A DNA stretch of 64,000 bases from Carboxylicivirga litoralis (GTDB lineage Bacteria > Bacteroidota > Bacteroidia > Bacteroidales > Marinilabiliaceae). The translations under genes and the position numbers were made by a program. Positions 1 to 10,316 of the stretch are shown one piece after another. The notes beneath the pieces are model-generated. The model worked only from the letters and a program-made list of their open reading frames with translations, did no database searches and was not told where the DNA came from. Numbering within the stretch: position 1 is the first letter of the stretch; the number at the start of each line of letters is the position of its first letter. The stretch is from assembly GCF_025499605.1 (NCBI RefSeq), contig NZ_JAFMVC010000022.1:1-64000 (forward strand), read 5' to 3'.

Positions 1-3
1 AAG

Positions 4-77
4 CGGTCTGGACGGGACTCGAACCCGCGACCTCCGGCGTGACAGGCCGGCATTCTAACCAGCTGAACTACCAGACC
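4..77 (-). tRNA. tRNA-Asp (anticodon GTC)
   Basis: Read on the minus strand this folds into a complete cloverleaf. The acceptor stem GGTCTGG pairs with CCAGACC, followed by discriminator G. The anticodon loop is CTGTCAC, giving anticodon GTC for aspartate, and the T-arm carries GGTTCGAGTCC. The 3' CCA is not encoded: GCTT follows the acceptor stem, so CCA must be added after transcription. A good promoter lies about 110 nt upstream, at 188-217. Confidence 0.97.
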
Positions 78-187
78 AGTTTAATTTCATTTCAATCTTT
101 TTTTATTAGCCATTTTCCGTTTGAAAATCGCCTGCTTTCCTTTAATAATACCGCTTTGATTGGGTACCCCTGTTTCTGAAAGCGATG

Positions 188-217
188 CAAAGATAAGTCT
201 TCTTTTCTATTTTGCAA
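188..217 (-). promoter_or_regulatory. Promoter of tRNA-Asp
   Basis: On the minus strand, TTG (217-215) is followed after 19 nt by TATCTTTG (195-188), which matches the Bacteroidota consensus TTG-N19-TAnnTTTG. Transcription would start near 182, giving a 5' extension of about 105 nt before the mature tRNA. Confidence 0.75.
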
Positions 218-548
218 TACTTTTTTTCAATAGAAATAGAGTTTTTATCTAACCTCCTTGCTTGGATGTTTGCAGTCAACCATTTATGAAAGTAAAAATA
301 ATTAGTTTTTTCTGAAGTCTATATTTTATACCAAATGTATTACAAAATGAGCCTTATTCATTTTGCTAATTACATTGGTTAATGCCGATACATAACCAAA
401 GTGACTTTAAAAGCGAAGCACTTTAAAGGCGCTTTTTGATTAGTAAACGGTATTACTACTTCTTAAAACCATTGTCTTTAATAATTTCACTTCTTCAAAT
501 CGCGCGGCATCCATAAATGCTAATTACATTATTATAACACGAACAATT

Positions 549-576
549 AAAAAGCCCGGCAAAAATACCAGGCTTA
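549..576 (-). terminator. Terminator after blaR1
   Basis: On the minus strand AAGCCTGG and CCGGGCTT (one T-G wobble) form an 8-bp stem around an 8-nt T-rich loop, followed by a T run. It lies 20 nt past the stop codon of the BlaR1-like gene. Confidence 0.75.
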
Positions 577-596
577 ACAATGTATACATTTATATC

Positions 597-2483
597 CTAA
601 TTGTCACTATCTACATTTCTCATGGTTAGGGTTAATGGGTATTTTTTACGTAGTTTCTTTTCTTGCTCCTTGGTCATGTTGTCGTAATCAATGCCATTAC
701 TAAAAGCATATTCCCTTCTTAATTTCCAAACCGTTGAATATATCATATCGAGTGTTTGAATATAATCGTTATACGTCGTATAATTATTGTACTCATAAAG
801 TATCACATACTTTTTAGAGTCTTCGATATGATCGCGCAAACGCCTGCTAACATTTTTTAAATTTGAGTTTGTACCAATTGTAAACATTTTAATACCCTCA
901 AAAAAAGCTTCTTCTTTAGAAAGCATTTTAGCTTCTTTGGGTGGAAGAAGATTCACAATAGCAGTCGAACTACTTATAAGTTCAAGCGATTTCTCAGCTT
1001 CAACAGCATAGCCAATCTTTAACAAATCATTTAATCGCAAAGCATGCTTAATCTTATCAACTTCCTTCATTGGTGTTTCAACATCAATTTCAAGAATAAT
1101 CGACTTCCTGCCATTTTCCTTTTGCGAAAGCTGATGCATTACTGCATTACAATGATCAATATCCACTTTCTTTCCTCCAACAAAGCACTTATCTCCTGTC
1201 AAAACTATTTTGGAAAGCACATAAGCTTCATCATATACTTTTGCAGCGCTTGCTTTGGGAAGTTTTACAATTGGTAACTCTTCCATACTCAAACTACCTG
1301 AGCCTTCTTTTTTTAGTAAATTAATTGCATAATGCCCTTCTATAAACTCTAACTTTTCATTTTTCTGCAAAGTAATGACCTCTTCCGAGTCATCAATTTC
1401 GGGCACAACTTCTTGTTTTTCTACAGCTTCATTTTTAATGCTATTTATTGCTGTATGGTTTTTAAGGACAGGCGTAAACTCCATCGTAGTTGATTCATTA
1501 TTGTTATCAACAATAAGTGTTCTCCCTGTCATATCGGCAAAAAAGAAAAAGGCAAATACCACCATCGGTATCACTAATAAGGCTTTCAATTTTGCACTGT
1601 TTCCTGATTTTATTTTATTCATCATGGCTATTCGTTTTTTAATTGACAATAAATTAAAATTATTGACCAGCTCTACTGAGCGAATGCTGATTAACTGACT
1701 CAGTAATAGAGACTGATAATCGAATAACTCATGCCCCTGGTCAATCACTTGCCGGTCGGCAATGTACTCGTGACATGTTTTAATCGATTTCTGTATGCGC
1801 CATGTAAGCGGATTAAACCACTGAAATATCGTAATGATATGAGCCAGTAGTAAATCCACAGAATGTTTATGTTGCACATGAACTTTTTCATGTGTAATAA
1901 CTTGCTCAAATTCTTCAGGTTGCAACACCTCTTTATTCACAAATATCCAGTTCATAAATGAGAAGGATGGCATATCGTCGTTAATTAAAACGATATTAAA
2001 ACCCTCGCTATGTATAATTTTATTTCGCCGGATAATTCGATAGAGATTAAAGATGAGCAGCAACAAACGGAGTGTGAAGAAGAGCACACCGCTGATATAA
2101 GTATAAAATAATAGGCTTGACCATGAAAAAGAAGAAAGCAATGACATTTGGTCATTGACTTTGGGCTGTGATGTCAACTGCTCATCAATCGGAGTTAACT
2201 GATTATTAGCCACCGTAAAATCAGGTTCTGTCATTAAAATCAGCTCTTCGTAATAGTTACGAAACTCGCTAATTCTGGCAAAAGCATCACCTAATCGCTC
2301 ACTCGAATCAAACGACAATGACACATTTGATAAGGGCAATAGCAAGGCAATAACCATGGATGTCACCAGGTAAATCCTGTTAAAAGTAAAATAGGTTTCC
2401 TTACGGAAAAACAGGATGTAGCCCAAATAAAACAAACTGAGACATAAACCACTCTCAAACAGATATATCAAGAACCTACTCAT
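597..2483 (-). CDS. M56 family (BlaR1/MecR1-like) membrane metallopeptidase
   Basis: A 628-residue sensor-protease of the BlaR1/MecR1 type. In that family it sits in the inner membrane and, on an envelope signal, triggers cleavage of the partner repressor. Hydrophobic segments lie near residues 4-25, 35-55, 125-147 and 300-317. The zinc site is HEKVH (about residues 198-202), with the likely third ligand in HEYIADR (E at about 239). The part after the last membrane segment has no recognisable penicillin-binding SxxK domain, so the signal is probably not a beta-lactam. I chose the ATG at 2483, eight residues into the longest frame, because it overlaps the end of blaI as ATGAGTAG, an arrangement that suggests translational coupling. 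No beta-lactamase gene is adjacent. The family is clear but the target genes and inducer are unknown. Confidence 0.88.
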   Translation of the reverse strand: MSRFLIYLFESGLCLSLFYLGYILFFRKETYFTFNRIYLVTSMVIALLLPLSNVSLSFDSSERLGDAFARISEFRNYYEELILMTEPDFTVANNQLTPIDEQLTSQPKVNDQMSLLSSFSWSSLLFYTYISGVLFFTLRLLLLIFNLYRIIRRNKIIHSEGFNIVLINDDMPSFSFMNWIFVNKEVLQPEEFEQVITHEKVHVQHKHSVDLLLAHIITIFQWFNPLTWRIQKSIKTCHEYIADRQVIDQGHELFDYQSLLLSQLISIRSVELVNNFNLLSIKKRIAMMNKIKSGNSAKLKALLVIPMVVFAFFFFADMTGRTLIVDNNNESTTMEFTPVLKNHTAINSIKNEAVEKQEVVPEIDDSEEVITLQKNEKLEFIEGHYAINLLKKEGSGSLSMEELPIVKLPKASAAKVYDEAYVLSKIVLTGDKCFVGGKKVDIDHCNAVMHQLSQKENGRKSIILEIDVETPMKEVDKIKHALRLNDLLKIGYAVEAEKSLELISSSTAIVNLLPPKEAKMLSKEEAFFEGIKMFTIGTNSNLKNVSRRLRDHIEDSKKYVILYEYNNYTTYNDYIQTLDMIYSTVWKLRREYAFSNGIDYDNMTKEQEKKLRKKYPLTLTMRNVDSDN

Positions 2484-2850
2484 GCTTTTTCTTTTTAAGT
2501 TCTTCAAGCATTTTTATCGCTTCATTAACTTCGTCTATTTTTAGGTTTTTGTTTTCAGAAAAGAAGTTAACCACCTGGGAAAAAGAATTATTAAAATAGC
2601 CTTTCACCAGACTCCCCATCTGACTTTTCCGGTAATCATCTTTTGATATAAGAGGGTAATATTCGTATGTTCCGCCGTATTTGGTAAAACCTACTATCTC
2701 CTTTTTTACCAACACACGTACAATGGTTGACACGCTATTGTATGGTGGTTTAGGTTCTGGCATTTTTTCAATTATATCTTTGATAAAACCTTTTTCCAAC
2801 TCCCAAAGAAGCTTCATTATCTTCTCTTCTGCTTTTGTTAAAGTTACCAT
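2476..2850 (-). CDS. BlaI/MecI/CopY-family transcriptional repressor
   Basis: A 124-residue winged-helix repressor of the size usual for BlaI/MecI. The N-terminal half, including EEKIMKLLWELEKGFIKDI and the recognition-helix region NSVSTIVRVLVKK, matches the family DNA-binding domain. The C-terminal half is the helical dimerisation and protease-sensitive region and ends in a Lys-rich tail. It is the first gene of a two-gene unit with the M56 peptidase, overlapping it by 8 nt. The promoter just upstream (2879-2909) contains an 18-nt direct repeat that could be its own operator. By analogy with blaI, it represses its operon until the partner protease inactivates it. Confidence 0.92.
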   Translation of the reverse strand: MVTLTKAEEKIMKLLWELEKGFIKDIIEKMPEPKPPYNSVSTIVRVLVKKEIVGFTKYGGTYEYYPLISKDDYRKSQMGSLVKGYFNNSFSQVVNFFSENKNLKIDEVNEAIKMLEELKKKKHE

Positions 2851-2878
2851 CGTATACTAAGTTAGTTAATCAGCAATT

Positions 2879-2909
2879 CAAACCTACAACTTATTTTTAC
2901 GTTTGTCAA
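2879..2909 (-). promoter_or_regulatory. Promoter of blaI-blaR1
   Basis: Minus-strand TTG (2909-2907), 20-nt spacer, TAGGTTTG (2886-2879): a full match to the Bacteroidota housekeeping promoter. The expected start site is near 2873, about 22 nt before the blaI ATG. The spacer is occupied by one copy of the 18-nt direct repeat. Confidence 0.75.
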
Positions 2910-2945
2910 CTTATTTTTACGTTTTATTATTTATTTTTAAGTTAC
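2887..2945. repeat. Direct repeats in the blaI promoter (operator candidate)
   Basis: CAACTTATTTTTACGTTT occurs exactly twice, at 2887-2904 and 2907-2924, with a period of 20 bp (about two helical turns). A degenerate third copy (TTATTTTTAAGTTAC) follows at about 2931-2945. One copy lies between the -33 and -7 boxes and the next lies directly upstream, as expected for a repressor binding cooperatively on one DNA face. It is not clearly a dyad, unlike the classic BlaI operator. Confidence 0.6.
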
Positions 2946-2984
2946 AAACAACTACTTCCTTTATTATTCGTGACTTACAGACAT

Positions 2985-3015
2985 AAAAAAACCCATCAAT
3001 ATATTTGACAGGTTT
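2985..3015 (-). terminator. Terminator after DUF4136 gene
   Basis: On the minus strand AAACCTGTCAA and TTGATGGGTTT form an 11-bp stem with two G-T wobbles around a 5-nt loop, followed by a run of T. It sits just after the stop codon of the lipoprotein gene at 3038. Confidence 0.7.
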
Positions 3016-3037
3016 AATACTTTTCAGAAGAATAATC

Positions 3038-3622
3038 CTACTTCTTAGGATATTTACGCATAATCGAGCGGACAACATACGGAATACTTTTCTTGCGCAA
3101 TTGCGGATTTTCATCAATGGTTTTACTGGCAGCACTCTCCCATATCAATTGCTTTTTATTGGCATCAAAAACCGAGCACACCAAAGTTCCTACATTTATA
3201 TCCACCTCATCTATATACGTAGTACTATAGCCGCCCCAACCAGGCCCGTATCCCCAGCCGGGTCCATAACCATAATAGCCACCAAAACCAACATACACAT
3301 GTACATTTGGACTGTAAGTACTTGTTGATCTTGTCTCGGTTCTCTCTTCGTTAATAAGATAAAGGCTGATAATCAAATCGCCGCCACTGCCTTTTTCTAC
3401 AATTTCAATATTGCGCTTTTTAAACTCTTCCGTAAAGGCCGCTTCAATACGTTTACGGTCAAATGAATTTAAATCTTCTGTGGTATTCTTATCCCAACCA
3501 TAAAATTCAGCAGTTTTAAATTGAGTAAAATCCACCGTTGGGTCATGATCAGAAACTGTCTTAATACTCGAACAACTTGTAAACAATACAACGAACGAAA
3601 TTAGGGTTAAAAATGTCTTCAT
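3038..3622 (-). CDS. DUF4136 domain lipoprotein
   Basis: A 194-residue predicted lipoprotein. The signal MKTFLTLISFVVLFTSC ends in a lipobox with Cys17. The mature part matches DUF4136: it begins with a D-x-D-P-x-x-D-F-x-x-F-K-T pattern, has a central Gly/Tyr-rich stretch (about residues 112-132), and ends with the typical LIWESAASKTIDENP segment. The family is widespread in Bacteroidota envelopes and its function is unknown. A paralogue lies at 58780-59328. The gene has its own terminator and appears monocistronic. Confidence 0.85.
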   Translation of the reverse strand: MKTFLTLISFVVLFTSCSSIKTVSDHDPTVDFTQFKTAEFYGWDKNTTEDLNSFDRKRIEAAFTEEFKKRNIEIVEKGSGGDLIISLYLINEERTETRSTSTYSPNVHVYVGFGGYYGYGPGWGYGPGWGGYSTTYIDEVDINVGTLVCSVFDANKKQLIWESAASKTIDENPQLRKKSIPYVVRSIMRKYPKK

Positions 3623-3784
3623 TTTCTAATAGAGGTTTAATTAATGATTGTAAAGATAATTTTTACTTACCATCACAACAAAAGCATATCCAGAAAGTTT
3701 TAGTCTTTTACCTATATGAATTGCATCATCCATTAGCTAACATTTGTTTCCTTTCATTACTTTAGAAGTCAAAATAATAATACG

Positions 3785-6343
3785 ATGCATAAATACTTAA
3801 TACCAATTCTGATTGCCATTACTTTATCAGCCTGCAATATTTACGAAAAACCTGTACCCGATACGGGTGTTAGTCAACGCTTGGCTAAGCAACGCGCTAA
3901 ACAAATCAGCAATTTAAATTATCATCTTTCTATAATAGTGCCTGATGATAAAGATGAACCGATTGATGGTATCTCAAACATTACATTTGACCTAAAATCA
4001 AAAGAAACCATCTATCTTGATTTCAAAGCTGACAACAAACAGCTAATAAGTCTGGCTATTAACGAAACTAACATAGATCAGCCAGCTATTGTTAATGAAC
4101 ACATTAAGTTAGATGCAACATATTTACAAAAAGGCAGCAATGCGATCAAGATCGAATACATCCTTGGTGATGGTGCTTTAAATCGTAATGACAATTACTT
4201 CTATGCACTTTTTGTTCCCGACCGTGCAAGAACAGCTATTCCTTGCTTTGATCAGCCCGACATTAAAGGTCGCTTTGCTGTAAAAATGGAATTGCCAAAC
4301 ACCTGGACGGGAATAGCCAATGGCGAACCAACCATCAAACAAGCTATTAACAACAGGGTGATTTTAGAATTTGCACCCTCGCAACCAATCAGCACCTACT
4401 TGTGGGCGTTTACAGCCGGCACTTACCAGTTTGATTCAGTTAAGTGGAAAGGCAAAAACATTGGACTGTACCACATGGTAGACGACAGTATCAAATACAA
4501 GCGCAATATTGACGAGATTTTCAGACAAACATTAGCATCATTAGATTGGCTGGAAGATTTTACTGCCTTTGATTATCCATTTGAAACCTATAACCTGGTA
4601 GCTATTCCATCTTTCCAGTTTGGTGGCATGGAACACCCGGGAGCCACATATTACCGTTCCGAAAAGATTTTCTTGGATGAGAACCCAACAAGAAATGAAG
4701 AATTGAGTCGTGCCAACCTGATAGCTCACGAAACCGCACACATGTGGTTTGGCGATTTAGTCACCATGCCCTGGTTTGATGAAGTGTGGCTCAAAGAAGT
4801 ATTTGCCAATTTTATGGCTGATAAAATTACCGAACCCTGGTTTCAGGATATGAACCACCAGCTACGCTTTTTAATGGCCCACTTCCCATCGTCTTATGCA
4901 GTTGATAGAACAACCGGAGCCAACCCTATCGGACAAAAACTAAAGAACCTGCAAAATGCAGGTACACTATATGGCAGTATTATATATCACAAGTCACCCA
5001 TTGTGATGAAACAACTGGAAAACATTGCCGGCACCAAAAATCTACAAAAAGGCATTCAGCAATATGTAGCCGAAAATGCCTATGGCAATGCTTCATGGAA
5101 TGATTTAATTGCCTGCATTGATCAATACACTGAAACCGACCTTAAAGTTTGGAGCAATGCATGGGTATTTGAACCAGGACGCCCTATATTATATTTTGAA
5201 CCTTCAGAGCATAACAATCAGACCTGGCAACTAAAACAGATACCAGAGCACACTAACTTGGCATCTAAAAACACCTATTGGCCACAAGAGATCAATATTT
5301 TACAAAACAACTCACATCTACAATACCAGATGTATGACGCTAAAATTAATATTCATGATAATCTGGAAGAACCCAACTCTTTGTTTTTTGCCGATGATGT
5401 AGGGTATGGCTTGGTTCGCTTGACACAGCCTCAGTTGGACTATTGGCTAAAGCATACTGTAGCAACCAAAGATGACTTATTACGAGGACGATTGGTTATT
5501 AATCTGTATGAGAATTTCCTTGATGGCAGTATTCACCCTGATGCGTTCTTAAATTATTTGCAAAAAAACATCCTACAGGAAGCCAATCCTATTATTTTAA
5601 ACCAATTAAGCAGTCAGCTTCAAAGCATTTACTGGAAATTCATTCCACAGGATGTTCGCACAGATAAAGCTCCAATAATAGAGAAAGATGTTTATATGCG
5701 CATCCAAAATGAAGAAAATATCGCCAATAAAAAGACATTGTTCCGACTATGGAGCAACATTGCCCTCAGTACAGAAGCAAATGAAACACTAAAAGAATTT
5801 CTACAAGGCAAGCAATCACTCGACGGCATCAACCTAAGCGACAACGATTTGATTCGATTAGTAACACAATTGAGCATTAAAAATCATTCACAGGCTCAAG
5901 AATTACAAGCTCTTGTAATGCAAAAGCTAAAAAGCAAGCATAATAAAGAAAAGTTAGAGTTTCTTCTTCCGTCATTGTCAGATAATGCAGCCAATAGAGA
6001 CGAATTCTTTCTGTCGTTATCAAAAGTTGAAAACCGCAGCAAAGAAGGTTGGGTACAGAATGCTTTAGCCAACCTGCATCATCCATTGAGAGCTGAACAT
6101 TCTGTTCATTACCTACATAACACTCTTGAGTTGCTCGAAGAAATTCAGCTTACAGGCGACATCTTCTTCCCTATTGGGTGGCTTCGCAATAGTTTTAGTG
6201 GGCATTCATCGCAAACAGCTTATGATGTGGCTAATCAATTTTTAAATAATAACCCTGAATATCCAGAGCATCTTAAACTTAAGATTCTTCAAAATATTGA
6301 TATAACATACAGAGCTTATACGATAAAAGAAAAGTACTATTAA
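3785..6343 (+). CDS. M1 family aminopeptidase (lipoprotein)
   Basis: An 852-residue zinc aminopeptidase of the PepN/M1 family, predicted to be a lipoprotein (MHKYLIPILIAITLSAC, Cys17) and so exported to the envelope, where it would trim N-terminal residues from peptides. The zinc site is HETAH (315-319) followed 18 residues later by E338. The exopeptidase motif reads GGMEHPG in place of the usual GAMEN, so the residue normally Asn is His. The N-terminal beta-sandwich, the catalytic domain and a long helical C-terminal region fit full-length PepN-like enzymes. The gene stands alone and is closed by a strong terminator at 6366-6412. Confidence 0.93.
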   Translation: MHKYLIPILIAITLSACNIYEKPVPDTGVSQRLAKQRAKQISNLNYHLSIIVPDDKDEPIDGISNITFDLKSKETIYLDFKADNKQLISLAINETNIDQPAIVNEHIKLDATYLQKGSNAIKIEYILGDGALNRNDNYFYALFVPDRARTAIPCFDQPDIKGRFAVKMELPNTWTGIANGEPTIKQAINNRVILEFAPSQPISTYLWAFTAGTYQFDSVKWKGKNIGLYHMVDDSIKYKRNIDEIFRQTLASLDWLEDFTAFDYPFETYNLVAIPSFQFGGMEHPGATYYRSEKIFLDENPTRNEELSRANLIAHETAHMWFGDLVTMPWFDEVWLKEVFANFMADKITEPWFQDMNHQLRFLMAHFPSSYAVDRTTGANPIGQKLKNLQNAGTLYGSIIYHKSPIVMKQLENIAGTKNLQKGIQQYVAENAYGNASWNDLIACIDQYTETDLKVWSNAWVFEPGRPILYFEPSEHNNQTWQLKQIPEHTNLASKNTYWPQEINILQNNSHLQYQMYDAKINIHDNLEEPNSLFFADDVGYGLVRLTQPQLDYWLKHTVATKDDLLRGRLVINLYENFLDGSIHPDAFLNYLQKNILQEANPIILNQLSSQLQSIYWKFIPQDVRTDKAPIIEKDVYMRIQNEENIANKKTLFRLWSNIALSTEANETLKEFLQGKQSLDGINLSDNDLIRLVTQLSIKNHSQAQELQALVMQKLKSKHNKEKLEFLLPSLSDNAANRDEFFLSLSKVENRSKEGWVQNALANLHHPLRAEHSVHYLHNTLELLEEIQLTGDIFFPIGWLRNSFSGHSSQTAYDVANQFLNNNPEYPEHLKLKILQNIDITYRAYTIKEKYY

Positions 6344-6365
6344 CGATAGTATCTAACTCAAAAAG

Positions 6366-6412
6366 AAAGCACTAAAAACACAAAGAAATTCATTTGTATT
6401 TTTAGTGCTTTT
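6366..6412 (+). terminator. Terminator after M1 aminopeptidase
   Basis: AAAGCACTAAAAACACAAA pairs with TTTGTATTTTTAGTGCTTT (one mismatch) around a short loop, and the 3' arm runs into T. It ends the plus-strand peptidase gene. Confidence 0.8.
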
Positions 6413-6431
6413 ACAGCCTGTATATTTCAAC

Positions 6432-6460
6432 AAAAAAGGCTTCTCTTTCGAAAAGCCTCT
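6432..6460 (-). terminator. Terminator after guaB
   Basis: On the minus strand GAGGCTTTTC and GAGAAGCCTT pair imperfectly around a small loop and are followed by six T. It lies just past the guaB stop codon, back to back with the plus-strand terminator at 6366-6412. Confidence 0.75.
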
Positions 6461-6482
6461 TCTGATATGTGTTTCCAACTAA

Positions 6483-7970
<1,488 letters not shown>

Positions 7971-7984
7971 TTAAAAAATTTTGG

Positions 7985-8013
7985 CAAAAGTAGTAAAAAA
8001 TTATTCACACCAA
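7985..8013 (-). promoter_or_regulatory. Promoter of guaB
   Basis: Minus-strand TTG (8013-8011), 18-nt spacer, TACTTTTG (7992-7985). The expected start is near 7979, giving a leader of roughly 27 nt. Confidence 0.7.
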
Positions 8014-8344
8014 CTTTAATTATGGAATATTACTAAGTTATTTTTCAATAAGCAAGATACACCACTCATATTCAAAATAGTAACTCCACAATTTTTCATT
8101 TATTTAACAAGAAGTCGTTAACACTGTCATATGTGTCGATTCTGGCTATGAGTTTCCGGTTTTAAGTTTCGTGTTCACAGTTTTGTGTCTGTCTTTAATG
8201 AAACAACCTGACTAAAAACTGGCATCCTTTTTAATTGACAGTTTAACGAATAAGCAAATCAACGCATTATCCTGAGTTCGATTTAGCAGTTATTCAATTC
8301 GACAAATTAACAATTCGACAGTTAACCATTTTAACAACAAACAT

Positions 8345-8352
8345 TACCTTTG
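8345..8352 (+). promoter_or_regulatory. -7 box of recQ
   Basis: TACCTTTG matches TAnnTTTG but has no clear TTG 19-20 nt upstream. It ends 7 nt before the recQ ATG at 8360, so the transcript would be leaderless or nearly so. Confidence 0.5.
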
Positions 8353-8359
8353 CTCATAC

Positions 8360-10273
8360 ATGGATATTTTTCATCATATATTAAAGCAATATTGGGGCTA
8401 CGCAAAGTTCCGTCCTCTGCAAGAAGACATTATTCGATCAGTGGCAGATGGTAACGACACCTTGGGACTAATGCCAACAGGAGGAGGTAAATCGCTTACC
8501 TTTCAGGTGCCGGCATTGGCTAAAGAAGGTATTTGTATTGTTATCACCCCGCTTATTGCCTTGATGAAAGATCAGGTTATCAACCTAAAACGAAGAGACA
8601 TAAAGGCGGCTGCTATTTATTCGGGGCTTTCGCGTGAAGAAATAAATATCACGCTTGACAACTGTATTTTTGGAGGCACTAAATTTTTATACATCTCGCC
8701 AGAACGCTTGGGTACTGACCTTTTCCAGGAGAAGGTAAAACAAATGAATGTTAACCTACTGGCCGTTGATGAAGCGCACTGTATCTCGCAATGGGGTTAT
8801 GACTTCAGACCTTCATACCTGAAAGTTGCAAGCATTCGTGAGCTTTTACCCAATGTGCCGGTTTTAGCATTAACAGCAACTGCAACGCCTGAGGTAGCCG
8901 ATGATATACAGGATCGCCTGCTCTTTGACAAGAAAAACCTTTTTCAAAAAAGTTTCAAGCGAGATAACCTTGTTTACGTTGTTAGACAAGCTGAGGACAA
9001 AGAGCAACAGTTATTAAATATTATCAGCAAAGTACCTGGGAGTGCTGTTGTTTATGTTCGAAACCGCAAGAAGACACAGGAATACAGTGATTTATTAGTA
9101 AAAAATGGCATTTCGGCCAGTTCGTTTCATGCAGGAATGCCGCAAGATGTAAAAGATAAACGTCAAAAGCTATGGACCGATGGTGATATCAGAGTGATTG
9201 TATCGACCAATGCCTTTGGAATGGGCATTGACAAGCCAGATGTTCGATTTGTTGTCCATATGGATGCGCCCGACTCACTGGAAGCCTACTTTCAGGAAGC
9301 TGGACGCGCCGGGCGTGATGGTAAAAAAGCCTATGCGGTTCTATTATGGTCTAATAATGATAAAGTGCGATTAAAGAGAGGTGTCTCTGTTTCATTCCCA
9401 ACTAAAGATAAGATTTTAGCCGTATATGAAGCACTGGGCAATTTCTTTCAATTAGCAGTGGGCAGCGGTTTTAATCGGGTTTATGATTTTAACCTGACAC
9501 TTTTCTGCAAAAACTATCGCATGAACCTGATGACGGTTTATAATAGCCTGAAAATATTACAACGAGCCGGTTATATTGAGTTTACGGAAGAACTACAACT
9601 GTCTGCTAAAGTCCATTTTATTATGCGCCGCGATGATTTATATAAGTTCCAGGTGGCCAACGAAGACTTCGACCGTTTTACCAAATTACTACTCCGCTCC
9701 TACACGGGTTTGTTTACTGAGTATGTTCCGATCAATGAAGAGCTGTTGGCTAAACGAATGAACACGAATCGCGATACGGTTTATCAGCTTTTAGTCAAAC
9801 TTAACCAATTGGGGGTAATAAAATACATTCCATCGAAGAAAACACCACTGATCACTTACACCACATCACGTGAAGACAGCAAGTACATTGAACTGCGCAA
9901 AGAAGTTTACAAAGACCGGAAAGACAAGTACGAAAACCGTATCCAAAGCGTGATTGACTATGGTACAACCAATCATATTTGCCGCAGCAAACAACTATTG
10001 CTATATTTTGGACAAGCAAGTGGAGACAACTGTGGGGTATGCGACGTGTGTCAGAGCATGAAGAAAACAGAACTTTCAGTTGATAACTTTGACACCATTC
10101 AGAATCAAATATCAGAACAACTTGAGAACAAGCCATTAAGTTATGATGAGCTAATAATCAAACTAAACATGCCGCAGGAAGAGATATCAAAAGTACTTCG
10201 GTGGATGGAAGAATATGAACTCATTAGTGAATCAAATGATGGCTTGCTCGAACTTAGAACCGAAGCTAAGTAA
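8360..10273 (+). CDS. recQ: RecQ-family ATP-dependent DNA helicase
   Basis: A 637-residue 3'-5' DNA helicase of the RecQ family, acting in recombinational repair and replication-fork processing. Walker A is PTGGGKS (K44), the DEAH box is at 137-140 followed by CISQWGYDFRPSY, and helicase C has GMGIDKPDVRFVVH and QEAGRAGRDG. The RecQ zinc site is complete: C541, C558, C561 and C564. A winged-helix region follows. The C-terminus ends in another short helical/wHTH-like segment rather than a recognisable HRDC domain. miaA follows 66 nt downstream in the same direction and may have its own -7 box. Confidence 0.95.
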   Translation: MDIFHHILKQYWGYAKFRPLQEDIIRSVADGNDTLGLMPTGGGKSLTFQVPALAKEGICIVITPLIALMKDQVINLKRRDIKAAAIYSGLSREEINITLDNCIFGGTKFLYISPERLGTDLFQEKVKQMNVNLLAVDEAHCISQWGYDFRPSYLKVASIRELLPNVPVLALTATATPEVADDIQDRLLFDKKNLFQKSFKRDNLVYVVRQAEDKEQQLLNIISKVPGSAVVYVRNRKKTQEYSDLLVKNGISASSFHAGMPQDVKDKRQKLWTDGDIRVIVSTNAFGMGIDKPDVRFVVHMDAPDSLEAYFQEAGRAGRDGKKAYAVLLWSNNDKVRLKRGVSVSFPTKDKILAVYEALGNFFQLAVGSGFNRVYDFNLTLFCKNYRMNLMTVYNSLKILQRAGYIEFTEELQLSAKVHFIMRRDDLYKFQVANEDFDRFTKLLLRSYTGLFTEYVPINEELLAKRMNTNRDTVYQLLVKLNQLGVIKYIPSKKTPLITYTTSREDSKYIELRKEVYKDRKDKYENRIQSVIDYGTTNHICRSKQLLLYFGQASGDNCGVCDVCQSMKKTELSVDNFDTIQNQISEQLENKPLSYDELIIKLNMPQEEISKVLRWMEEYELISESNDGLLELRTEAK

Positions 10274-10316
10274 AAGAAACAATCACTTTTAGTTTAAATT
10301 CTACCAAACTATTTAA

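Larger units (their letters stand above)
78..596. other. Intergenic region between tRNA-Asp and blaR1
   Basis: About 520 nt of AT-rich sequence with no convincing reading frame. It holds the tRNA-Asp promoter (188-217, minus), a GC-containing stem-loop candidate near 408-438 (AAAGCG pairing with CGCTTT), a 12-nt direct repeat GCTAATTACATT near 373 and 517, and the blaR1 terminator at 549-576. Nothing else was recognised. Confidence 0.6.

Noticed and set aside
597-2850. Beta-lactam resistance cassette
   Set aside because: Only the repressor and M56 protease are present; there is no beta-lactamase or penicillin-binding protein gene and no sensor domain.
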